A DNA stretch of 64,000 nucleotides from Variovorax sp. J2L1-78 (lineage in GTDB: Bacteria; Pseudomonadota; Gammaproteobacteria; Burkholderiales; Burkholderiaceae_C), in assembly GCF_030317205.1 (NCBI RefSeq), contig NZ_JASZYB010000001.1, positions 2,356,001 through 2,420,000 on the forward strand, given 5' to 3'. The stretch's first letter is position 1; each line of letters opens with the position of its first letter. The notes under the pieces are model-generated. The model was not told where the DNA came from. It made no database searches and saw only the letters and a program-made list of their open reading frames with translations. Made by a program: the position numbers and the translations under genes. This document shows positions 7,770-16,658 of the stretch, piece after piece.

Positions 7770-8120
7770 TCAGGAGCCGCGGTACGTGGAATAGCTCCAC
7801 GGGCTCACCAGCAGCGGCACGTGGTAGTGCTGGTCGGTGTGCGCCACGCCGAAATCGAGCGACACCTTGTCCAGAAAGTTGGGCTCGGGCAGCTGCACCC
7901 CGCGTGCCTTGAAATAGGCGGCCACCTCGAAGGTCAGGCGGTAGGTGCCGACGCGGATGGTGTTGTTGTCGTAGAGCGGGCCGTCGCTGCGGCCGTCGGC
8001 GTTGAGGGTGAAGCGCTTGACCAGCGTCGCGCTGTCACCCTGCGTGGTGTACAGCGAGACGGCCATGCCCACGGCGGGCGCGCCGTGCATCGTGTCCAGT
8101 ACGTGGGTGCTCAGGCCCAT
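7770..8120 (-). CDS. uraH: 5-hydroxyisourate hydrolase (transthyretin-related protein)
   Basis: Hydrolyses 5-hydroxyisourate, the product of urate oxidation, to OHCU, the substrate of the UraD domain encoded at 9839. The 116-residue protein shows the family marks: LSTHVLDTMHGAPA at the N-terminus, RVGTYRLTFEVAAYF in the middle and the C-terminal tetrapeptide YRGS. There is no periplasmic signal. It is divergent from the GntR regulator gene, with a TGTATACA palindrome between them. Length and motifs match the enzyme, not vertebrate transthyretin-only homologues. Confidence 0.95.
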   Translation of the reverse strand: MGLSTHVLDTMHGAPAVGMAVSLYTTQGDSATLVKRFTLNADGRSDGPLYDNNTIRVGTYRLTFEVAAYFKARGVQLPEPNFLDKVSLDFGVAHTDQHYHVPLLVSPWSYSTYRGS

Positions 8121-8169
8121 GGGTTGCTCCTTCGGTCTCCGGCACGCCGGCGGTTCGTTTGGTGAACAA

Positions 8170-8183
8170 AAGTGTATACAGTT
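8170..8183. promoter_or_regulatory. Candidate GntR operator between hiuH/uraH and gntR
   Basis: AAGTGTATACAGTT contains the perfect palindrome TGTATACA at 8173-8180 and lies 27 bp upstream of the regulator start and 50 bp from the divergent hydroxyisourate hydrolase start. It resembles the palindrome upstream of puuD (6192-6205). Placement suggests autoregulation plus control of the divergent gene by the FadR-type regulator. Confidence 0.5.
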
Positions 8184-8209
8184 ATTGGCTTTGGGTCTAT
8201 CATGAATCC

Positions 8210-8875
8210 ATGGAGCCCTCCACCACCGGTGCGATCGTCGAAGCCCTGACCAAGGCGATCGTCGAGCATCGCCTGCAGCCGGGCAGCAAGCTGGCCGAGC
8301 AGAAGCTCGCCGACCACTTCGGGGTGTCGCGCACGCTGGTGAGGCAAGCTTTGTTCCAGCTCTCGCAGAACCGCCTGATCCGGCTCGAGCCGGCGCGCGG
8401 CGCCTTCGTGGCGGCGCCGGCGGTCGACGAGGCCCGGCAGGTCTTCGCCGTGCGCCGCATGCTCGAGGCCGAGATGACGCGCGCCTTCGTGCGCGAGGTG
8501 ACGCCGGCGCGCATCAAGGCGCTGCGCGAGCACGTGGCCAACGAGAAGGCGGCGGTGTCCGCCGGCGTCGGCGCCCGCGGCAACGAGCTGCTCGGCGACT
8601 TCCACGTGCGCATGGCCGAGCTGATGGGCAACGAGGTGCTGGCGCAGATGCTGGGCGAACTGGTCTCGCGCTGCGCCCTGATCACGCTGATGTACCAGCG
8701 GCCGGTGGCGGCCCAGCATTCCAACGAAGAACATGCCGACATCGTGAAAGCGCTGGCGGCCCGAGACGAAGAACGGGCCGTGCGCCTGATGACCGAACAC
8801 CTGGAACATGTCGAGGCCAGCCTGACCTTCGACAGCCGGGTGCCGACCAACGACATTTCCCTGGCCCTCTCCTGA
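8210..8875 (+). CDS. GntR-family regulator, FadR/FCD subfamily (purine catabolism)
   Basis: A 221-residue regulator with an N-terminal winged helix (LTKAIVEHRLQPGSKLAEQK, then FGVSRTLVRQALFQL) and an all-helical FCD ligand-binding domain starting near residue 80 (VFAVRRMLEAEM). The FCD metal site is suggested by NELLGDFHVRMAELMGN and the later HSNEEHADIVKAL. Start chosen at ATG 8210; an in-frame GTG-type start at 8159 would read through the operator region. It is 11 bp upstream of puuE and probably co-transcribed with puuE and uraD-allC. It most likely senses a urate or allantoin intermediate, which is inference from neighbours. Confidence 0.85.
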   Translation: MEPSTTGAIVEALTKAIVEHRLQPGSKLAEQKLADHFGVSRTLVRQALFQLSQNRLIRLEPARGAFVAAPAVDEARQVFAVRRMLEAEMTRAFVREVTPARIKALREHVANEKAAVSAGVGARGNELLGDFHVRMAELMGNEVLAQMLGELVSRCALITLMYQRPVAAQHSNEEHADIVKALAARDEERAVRLMTEHLEHVEASLTFDSRVPTNDISLALS

Positions 8876-8886
8876 GCCGCACCACC

Positions 8887-9837
8887 ATGAGCGACACCGT
8901 CCCCACGCCCTACCCCCGCGACCTCGTCGGCTACGGCCGCCATGTGCCCCACGCCCAATGGCCCGGCCAGGCGAAGATCGCCGTGCAGTTCGTCCTCAAC
9001 TACGAGGAAGGCGGCGAGAACAACCCGCTGCACGGCGACCCGACCTCCGAGACCTTCCTGTCGGAACTCATCACGGCGCAGGCCTACGAGAACCGCCACA
9101 TGACGATGGAGTCGATGTACGAGTACGGCTCGCGCGTCGGCGTCTGGCGCATCCTCAAGGAATTCGAGTCGCGCGGCCTGCCGCTCACGGTCTTCGGTGT
9201 CGGCATGGCGCTGCAGCGCTACCCGGAACTGGTCGAGACCTTCCTGAAGAACGGCTACGAGATCGCCAACCACGGCCTGCGCTGGATCCACTACCAGAAC
9301 CTGCCCATTGCCACCGAGAAGCGCCACCTCGACCTGGCCACCCACGTCATCCGCGACATGACCGACGGCCAGTGGCCACTGGGCTGGTACACCGGCCGCG
9401 ACAGCCCCAACACCCGCCGCCTGGTGGTCGACCAGGGCAGCTACGAGTACGACAGCGACTACTACGGCGACGACCTGCCCTTCTGGATGCAGGTCGAGAA
9501 GAGCGACGGCAGCATCGCGCCGCACCTGGTCGTGCCCTACTCGCTCGATTGCAACGACATGCGCTTCGTGCAGACGCAGGGCTTCAACACCGGCGACCAC
9601 TTCTTCACCTACCTGCGCGACAGCTTCGATGCGCTCTATGCCGAAGGCGAGGACGCACCGAAGATGATGAGCATCGGCATGCACTGCCGCCTGCTGGGCA
9701 AGCCGGGCCGCATCGGTGCGCTGCGCCGCTTCCTCGACCATGTGCAGCGCCACGAACGCGTGTGGGTCTGCCGCCGCATCGACATCGCCCGGCACTGGAA
9801 GCAGGTGCACCCGTTCCAGCCCAACGCAGGAGAATGA
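8887..9837 (+). CDS. puuE: Allantoinase PuuE (polysaccharide-deacetylase fold)
   Basis: Hydrolyses allantoin to allantoate using the cofactor-free PuuE fold rather than the zinc amidohydrolase AllB. The 316-residue protein starts with TPYPRDLVGYGRHVPHAQWP, contains QFVLNYEEGGENN, MYEYGSRVGVWRIL, NGYEIANHGLRWIHYQ and SPNTRRLVVDQGSYEYDSDYYGDD (in part), and ends with HVQRHERVWVCRRIDIARHW, all characteristic of PuuE. It sits between the GntR gene and the OHCU decarboxylase fusion. Its stop codon and the next ATG are separated by one base, implying translational coupling. Confidence 0.93.
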   Translation: MSDTVPTPYPRDLVGYGRHVPHAQWPGQAKIAVQFVLNYEEGGENNPLHGDPTSETFLSELITAQAYENRHMTMESMYEYGSRVGVWRILKEFESRGLPLTVFGVGMALQRYPELVETFLKNGYEIANHGLRWIHYQNLPIATEKRHLDLATHVIRDMTDGQWPLGWYTGRDSPNTRRLVVDQGSYEYDSDYYGDDLPFWMQVEKSDGSIAPHLVVPYSLDCNDMRFVQTQGFNTGDHFFTYLRDSFDALYAEGEDAPKMMSIGMHCRLLGKPGRIGALRRFLDHVQRHERVWVCRRIDIARHWKQVHPFQPNAGE

Positions 9838-9838
9838 C

Positions 9839-11626
9839 ATGCCCCTGAGCATCAATCAACTCAACGCCGCCTCGCCCGCCGAAGCGGTCGCCCTGCTCGA
9901 CGGCGTGTACGAGCATTCGCCGTGGATCGCCGAGAAGGCGCTGGCCGCACGGCCCTTCAAATCGCTGCAGCACCTGAAGCATGCGATGGCGCGGGTCGTG
10001 AACGACGCCGGCGCCGACGCGCAGCTGGGCCTCATCCGCGCCCACCCCGAACTTGCCGGCAAGGCGATGACGACCAACACGCTGACCGCCGAATCGACCA
10101 ACGAGCAGCGCAAGGCCGGCCTGACCGACTGCACGCCCGAAGAGCTCGAGAAGATCCGCCAGCTCAACGCCGCCTACGGCGCGAAGTTCGGCTTTCCCTT
10201 CATCCTCGCGGTGCGCGGACCGCGCGGCACAGGTTTGCAGAAGCAGGAAATCATCGACACCTTCGAGCGCCGCGTGGACAACCACGTCGACTTCGAGCGC
10301 GCCGAATCGCTGCGCAACATCCACCGCATCGCCGAGATCCGCCTGAACGACAAGTTCGGCGTGACGCCCGCGCTGGGCAACGACGTGTGGGACTGGCATG
10401 AGCAACTCGCCGAGCACAGCGACCCCGGCTTCAAGGAGAAGGGCCAGCTCACTGTCACCTACCTGACCGACGCGCACCGCGCCTGCGCCGCGCAGATCGC
10501 CGCACTGATGCGCGAAGTCGGCTTCGACACGGTCGAGATCGACGCCGTGGGCAACGTGGTCGGCCGCTACGAAGCCTCGGTGCCGGGCGCGCGCGCGCTG
10601 CTCACCGGCTCGCACTACGACACCGTGCGCAACGGCGGCAAGTACGACGGCCGCCTGGGCATCTTCGTGCCCATCGCCTGCGTGCGCGAGCTCGTGCGCC
10701 AGGGCCGCCGCCTCCCCTTCGGCTTCGAGGTGGTGGCCTTCGCCGAAGAGGAAGGCCAGCGCTACAAGGCCACCTTCCTCGGCTCGGGCGCGCTCATCGG
10801 CCACTTCAACCCCGACTGGCTGCTGCAGAAGGACGCGCAGGGCGTGACCATGCGCGAGGCGATGCAGCAGGCCGGCCTGCGCGAGCAGGACATCCCCGCG
10901 ATCCAGCGCGCCCCGGCGCGCTACCTCGGTTTCGTCGAGGTGCACATCGAGCAAGGTCCGGTGCTCAACGAGCTCGAGCTGCCGCTGGGCATCGTCACTT
11001 CCATCAACGGCGGCGTGCGCTACGTGTGCGAGGTGATCGGCATGGCGAGCCACGCCGGCACCACGCCGATGGACCGCCGGCGCGACGCCGCCGCGGCGGT
11101 CGCCGAGCTGATGGTCTACGCCGAGCAGCGCGCTGCGCAGGACGGCGACTCGGTCGCCACCGTCGGCATGCTCGAAGTGCCCAGCGGCTCCATCAACGTG
11201 GTGCCGGGCCGCTGCAAGTTCAGCCTGGACATGCGCGCGCCGACCAACGCCCAGCGCGACGCCATGGTGGCCGACGTGCTCGCGACGCTCGACGCGATCG
11301 TGCAACGCCGCGGCCTGCGCCAGACGCGCGAGCTCGCGATGCAGGCCTCGGCCGCGCCCAGCGCGCCCGATTGGCAGCAGCGCTGGGAACGCGCCGTCGA
11401 CGCGCTCGGTGTGCCGCTGTTCCGCATGCCCAGTGGCGCCGGCCACGACGCGATGAAGCTGCACGAGGTGATGCCGCAGGCGATGCTCTTCGTGCGCGGG
11501 CTGAATGCCGGCATCAGCCACAACCCACTCGAATCGAGCACCAACGACGACATCGAACTGGCGGTGAATGCTTTCCAGCACCTGCTCGACGACCTCGCCA
11601 AAGAACAGACCCCCACGACCCCATGA
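9839..11626 (+). CDS. Fusion: OHCU decarboxylase (UraD) and allantoate amidohydrolase
   Basis: A 595-residue bifunctional protein. Residues 1 to about 170 are UraD, which decarboxylates OHCU to S-allantoin: RAHPELAGKA with catalytic His69, and LNAAYGAKFGFPFILAVRG at 110-127. Residues about 185-590 are an M20 allantoate amidohydrolase/ureidoglycolate amidohydrolase-type enzyme: TGSHYDTVRNGGKYDGRLG (metal ligands His259 and Asp270), FAEEEGQRY at 301-309, VHIEQGPVLNELELPLGI, and GAGHDAM. The two steps flank PuuE in the pathway, so the fusion brackets a separate allantoinase. There is no frameshift between the halves. The M20 half could act on allantoate, ureidoglycine or N-carbamoyl compounds; allantoate is favoured by context. 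The gene overlaps the next by four bases. Confidence 0.9.
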   Translation: MPLSINQLNAASPAEAVALLDGVYEHSPWIAEKALAARPFKSLQHLKHAMARVVNDAGADAQLGLIRAHPELAGKAMTTNTLTAESTNEQRKAGLTDCTPEELEKIRQLNAAYGAKFGFPFILAVRGPRGTGLQKQEIIDTFERRVDNHVDFERAESLRNIHRIAEIRLNDKFGVTPALGNDVWDWHEQLAEHSDPGFKEKGQLTVTYLTDAHRACAAQIAALMREVGFDTVEIDAVGNVVGRYEASVPGARALLTGSHYDTVRNGGKYDGRLGIFVPIACVRELVRQGRRLPFGFEVVAFAEEEGQRYKATFLGSGALIGHFNPDWLLQKDAQGVTMREAMQQAGLREQDIPAIQRAPARYLGFVEVHIEQGPVLNELELPLGIVTSINGGVRYVCEVIGMASHAGTTPMDRRRDAAAAVAELMVYAEQRAAQDGDSVATVGMLEVPSGSINVVPGRCKFSLDMRAPTNAQRDAMVADVLATLDAIVQRRGLRQTRELAMQASAAPSAPDWQQRWERAVDALGVPLFRMPSGAGHDAMKLHEVMPQAMLFVRGLNAGISHNPLESSTNDDIELAVNAFQHLLDDLAKEQTPTTP

Positions 11627-12846
11627 CCGATTACGCCAAGCTCGACGCCTGGATCGACGCCCACTTCGACGAGGAGGTGAAGTTCCTGCAGGAACTCGTC
11701 CGCGTGCCGACCGACACGCCGCCCGGCAACAACGCGCCGCACGCCGACCGCACCGCCGAACTGCTCGAAGGCTTCGGCCTTCACGCCCAGAAGCACCCGG
11801 TGCCGGCGCAACAGGTGCAGGACTACGGCCTCGAATCCATCACCAACCTGATCGTGCGCCGACGCTACGGCGACGGTCTCACCGTGGCGCTCAACGCCCA
11901 CGGCGACGTGGTGCCGCCAGGCGACGGCTGGTCGCACGACCCGTATGGCGGCGAGATCGACGGCGGTGCGCTCTACGGCCGCGCGGCGGCCGTCAGCAAG
12001 AGCGACTTCGCCAGCTTCACCTTCGCGCTGCGCGCGCTCGAGGCGGTCGCCAAGCCGACCCACGGCGCGGTCGAACTGCACTTCACCTACGACGAGGAAT
12101 TCGGCGGCCTGCTCGGGCCGGGCTGGCTGTTGAGCCAGGGGCTGACGAAGCCCGACCTGATGATCGCCGCCGGCTTCAGCTACGAGGTCGTGACCGCCCA
12201 CAACGGCTGCTTGCAGATGGAAGTGACGGTGCACGGCAAGATGGCGCACGCGGCCATCCCGGCCACGGGCATCGATGCGCTGCAGGGGGCGGTGCACATC
12301 CTGAATGCGCTGTATGCGCAGAACGCGCTGTACAAGGACGTGAGCTCCAAGGTCGAGGGCATCACGCACCCCTACCTCAACGTCGGCCGGATCGAGGGCG
12401 GCACCAACACCAACGTCGTGCCCGGCAAGGTGGTCTTCAAGCTCGACCGCCGCATGATCCCTGAGGAAAACCCGGTCGAGGTCGAGGCCACCATCCGCCG
12501 CGTGATCGCCGACGCGGCCGCGGAATGCGCGGGCGTCACGGTCGACATCAAGCGCTTGCTGCTGGCCAATTCGATGCGGCCGCTGCCGGGCAACCAGCCG
12601 CTGGTTGCCGCGATCCAGAAGCATGGCAAGGCGGTGTTCGGCGAGCCGATCCCCGCGATGGGTACGCCGCTCTACACCGACGTGCGCCTGTACGGCGAAG
12701 CCGGCATCCCCGGCGTGATCTACGGCGCCGGGCCGCGCACCGTGCTGGAGTCGCACGCCAAGCGCAACGACGAGCGCGTGGTGCTCGACGACCTGCGCGG
12801 TGCCACCAAGGTCATCGCGCGCACGCTGGCCGACCTGCTGGCCTGA
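11623..12846 (+). CDS. M20-family zinc hydrolase (ArgE/DapE-like), substrate unknown
   Basis: A 407-residue amidohydrolase/deacylase starting with an ATGA overlap on the UraD-AllC gene, so probably its translational partner. Seen: NAHGDVVPPGDGW with first metal ligands His93 and Asp95, and TYDEEFGGLLGPG with the general-base Glu around 158-159. The segment that normally reads GRGxxDxKG is YGRAAAVSKSD here, lacking the bridging Asp at its usual place; the Asp two residues after the Lys might substitute. The dimerisation domain (HGKMAHAAIPATGIDAL) and the C-terminal GAGPRTVLESHAKRNDERV are normal. Context suggests a ureido acid or carbamoyl compound from purine breakdown, but no substrate can be assigned. 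Confidence 0.8.
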   Translation: MTDYAKLDAWIDAHFDEEVKFLQELVRVPTDTPPGNNAPHADRTAELLEGFGLHAQKHPVPAQQVQDYGLESITNLIVRRRYGDGLTVALNAHGDVVPPGDGWSHDPYGGEIDGGALYGRAAAVSKSDFASFTFALRALEAVAKPTHGAVELHFTYDEEFGGLLGPGWLLSQGLTKPDLMIAAGFSYEVVTAHNGCLQMEVTVHGKMAHAAIPATGIDALQGAVHILNALYAQNALYKDVSSKVEGITHPYLNVGRIEGGTNTNVVPGKVVFKLDRRMIPEENPVEVEATIRRVIADAAAECAGVTVDIKRLLLANSMRPLPGNQPLVAAIQKHGKAVFGEPIPAMGTPLYTDVRLYGEAGIPGVIYGAGPRTVLESHAKRNDERVVLDDLRGATKVIARTLADLLA

Positions 12847-12862
12847 ACGCGACGCGCGGCGT

Positions 12863-13756
12863 CTAGGCGACCGGCGCCACGCCGGCCAGCAAGTCCCTGA
12901 AGGCCGCGGCCGCCGGCGACAGCGAATTGCCCGCCGTGCGCAGCAGCACCAGCGTGCGCGCCAGTTGCGGGCGGCCGATGGGGCGCACCTCCAGCCCATG
13001 CCATTGCGCCAATGGCCGCAGCGCCATCGTGACCACCGCCACGCCCAGCCCCTCGCGCGCCAGGCCGACGGTGGTCCAGGGCAAGGCGATCTCGAAGGCA
13101 TAGTCGAGCGCGATGCCGCGCTCGGCCAGCTTCTCGTCGAGCAGGCGGCGCACGGGATTGCCCGGCAGGTAGCCGATGATCGATTCGCGCGCCAGTTGCG
13201 ACCATTCGAGCGATCGCTTCGCACTCAGCGCGTGGCCCGGCGGCAGCACGGCGACGAACTGGTCGGTGAACAACGGCGTGACGACCAGGTCGGTGCGCGC
13301 GTCGGTCTGGGTCGCGATGCCGAGGTCGGCGGCACCGCTGCGCACCAGCGCGTGCACCTCGTGCTCCGGCACGTCGTGCAGCACCACCCGCACGCCCGGG
13401 TGCGTCTCCCGAAAGCTGCGGATCACCGGGGGCAGCAGCAACGCGCACTGCGCATTGGGCGCCGCCACGTCGATGCGGCCGCGTGCGAACACCGCGAAGT
13501 CGTGCGCGCTTCCCAGCAACTGGTCCCAGTCGGCCACCAGACGGCGTGCGGCCGGCAGCAGCGCCGTGCCGGCCTCGGTCGGCTGGCAGGCCCGCGTGTG
13601 ACGGTCGAAGAGCCGCGTGCCGAGCATCTTCTCGAGCTTGCCGAGCGCGGCGCTGAGCGACGACTGGGACATGCCCAGGCGCTCGGCCGCCCGCGTGAAA
13701 TGCCCGCTCTCGGCCACCGCCACAAACACCCGAAGCTCCGCCAAAGAGGGTTTCAT
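12863..13756 (-). CDS. LysR-family transcriptional regulator
   Basis: A 297-residue LysR protein with the standard N-terminal helix-turn-helix (LAELRVFVAVAESGHFTRAA, then LGMSQSSLSAALGKLEKMLG) and a substrate-binding domain running to the C-terminus. It is convergent with the M20 gene (16 bp apart) and divergent from the NCS2 nucleobase permease gene, the classical layout of a LysR activator and its target. The ATG at 13756 is used; the frame is open upstream but has no family sequence. The likely effector is a purine or purine breakdown product, by context only. Confidence 0.9.
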   Translation of the reverse strand: MKPSLAELRVFVAVAESGHFTRAAERLGMSQSSLSAALGKLEKMLGTRLFDRHTRACQPTEAGTALLPAARRLVADWDQLLGSAHDFAVFARGRIDVAAPNAQCALLLPPVIRSFRETHPGVRVVLHDVPEHEVHALVRSGAADLGIATQTDARTDLVVTPLFTDQFVAVLPPGHALSAKRSLEWSQLARESIIGYLPGNPVRRLLDEKLAERGIALDYAFEIALPWTTVGLAREGLGVAVVTMALRPLAQWHGLEVRPIGRPQLARTLVLLRTAGNSLSPAAAAFRDLLAGVAPVA

Positions 13757-13776
13757 CGGAAATTCTGATTGATTTA

Positions 13777-13789
13777 TCGGATTGTCCGA
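13777..13789. promoter_or_regulatory. Candidate LysR operator upstream of the nucleobase permease
   Basis: TCGGA TTG TCCGA is a perfect interrupted palindrome 20 bp in front of the LysR start and about 95 bp in front of the permease start. Related ATCGG/ATCGAT half-sites flank it at 13754 and 13794. A position near the divergent promoters fits a LysR recognition site, although the T-N11-A form is not strict. Confidence 0.4.
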
Positions 13790-13883
13790 CTTTATCGATA
13801 CAGCGCAATTGCCTATTCTTCCGGTTTCCCGGCCGTGGCCCGCGCCGCCTGCTCGCCCACCTCGCCCCTTCAAGGAGCTTTCG

Positions 13884-15371
<1,488 letters not shown>

Positions 15372-15461
15372 ACGCCCACGCGGGCTCGCGGTCTGCGCTG
15401 ACGCATCCGCCCCCTTGCGGCGGCGGCACGGACGTCCGGCTCGGCTAAAGTCGGGGCGCAC

Positions 15462-16553
15462 ATGATCTCCCCCCAACTCCAGCGCGGCTTCTTCCTCTTC
15501 CTGCTGGCGGCCGTGACGGTCGCCTTCTTCTGGATCCTGCTGCCCTTCGGGGGTGCGGTGTTGTGGGGCGTGGCCCTGGCCATCCTCTTCAACCCGCTCT
15601 ACAAGCGGCTGCTGGCCAAGATGGGCAAGCAGCGGCGCACGCTGGCGGCGCTCGCCACCCTGGCGATCTGCCTGGTGATCGTGTTCCTGCCGCTGTCGAT
15701 GATCGCCGCATCGCTGGTGCAGGACGTGGCCACGGTCACGCAGCGCATCCGCACGGGCGAGCTCAACTTCGTCAATTACTTCCAGCAGGTGGTCGGCGCG
15801 CTGCCCCGGCCGCTGCTGAACCTGCTCGACCGCTTCGGGCTGGGCAACATGGAAGCCCTGCTGTCGAAGCTGTCCACCACGGCGGCGCAGGGCTCGCAGA
15901 TGATCGCCCAGCAGGCGCTGAGCATCGGCCAGAACACCTTCGATTTCGTGGTCAGCTTCTTCGTGATGCTCTACCTGCTGTTCTTTCTGCTGCGCGACGG
16001 TGCCGACCTGTCCAAGACCATTCGCGAGGCGCTGCCGCTGGCCCGCCCGCACACCCACTACCTGCTCAACAAGTTCACCACCGTGATCCGGGCGACGGTC
16101 AAGGGGAACGTGGTGGTGGCCGGGGTGCAGGGCACCATCGGCGGGATCGCCCTGGCGGTGCTCGGTGTGCAGGGGGCGCTGCTGTGGGGCGTGATCATGG
16201 CCTTCCTGTCGCTGCTGCCGGCCGTGGGCGCGGCGCTCATCTGGGCCCCGGTCGCCATCTATTTCCTGGCCACGGGAGCGATCGCCAAAGGCATTGGCCT
16301 GATCTTTGTCGGCGTCTTCGTGATCGGCCTGATCGACAACATCCTGCGCCCGCTCCTGGTGGGCAAGGACACCCAGATGCCCGATTACATCGTGCTGATC
16401 TCGACCATTGGCGGCATGGCGCTTTTCGGCATCAACGGCTTCGTGATCGGGCCGGTGGTCGCGGCCCTGTTCATGGCCGCGTGGAGCCTGTTCGCGACCT
16501 CGAACGAAACCGCCGATGCCGTCGGCGAGCGCGACAACGCGCCGCCCCTGTAG
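15462..16553 (+). CDS. AI-2E family transporter (PerM/YhhT-like membrane protein)
   Basis: A 363-residue inner-membrane protein with two N-terminal membrane segments (FFLFLLAAVTVAFFWILLPF and a following AVLWGVALAILFNPLYKRLL), a soluble middle part, and about six C-terminal segments including VVSFFVMLYLLFFLLRDGAD, a family signature. Members have been linked to autoinducer-2 export or to Na+/H+ exchange; no substrate can be read from sequence. It lies 90 bp after the permease gene and ends before a T-tailed hairpin. Confidence 0.85.
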   Translation: MISPQLQRGFFLFLLAAVTVAFFWILLPFGGAVLWGVALAILFNPLYKRLLAKMGKQRRTLAALATLAICLVIVFLPLSMIAASLVQDVATVTQRIRTGELNFVNYFQQVVGALPRPLLNLLDRFGLGNMEALLSKLSTTAAQGSQMIAQQALSIGQNTFDFVVSFFVMLYLLFFLLRDGADLSKTIREALPLARPHTHYLLNKFTTVIRATVKGNVVVAGVQGTIGGIALAVLGVQGALLWGVIMAFLSLLPAVGAALIWAPVAIYFLATGAIAKGIGLIFVGVFVIGLIDNILRPLLVGKDTQMPDYIVLISTIGGMALFGINGFVIGPVVAALFMAAWSLFATSNETADAVGERDNAPPL

Positions 16554-16593
16554 CGCGCGCCGGTCGCACGGCCACCCTCGGGGGTTCCCCCTG

Positions 16594-16635
16594 CAGAGGG
16601 ACACGTCTTTGGGGTAGCCTCTCCCTCTGTTTTTT
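16594..16635 (+). terminator. Intrinsic terminator after the AI-2E gene
   Basis: CAGAGGGA at 16594-16601 pairs with TCCCTCTG at 16622-16629 (8 bp, no mismatch), followed immediately by TTTTTT at 16630-16635. The 20-nt loop is long, but the T tract makes it a convincing terminator separating the AI-2E gene from maeB. Confidence 0.65.
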
Positions 16636-16658
16636 GCGACATCGAACGGAGAGCCCCC

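Noticed and set aside
7634..7912. Short frame beginning MRRTACRR inside the 113-bp element, with a similar peptide encoded in copy B
   Set aside because: The shared peptide follows simply from shared DNA. The differences between copies preserve base pairing, not codons, so an RNA or DNA structure explains it better than a peptide.
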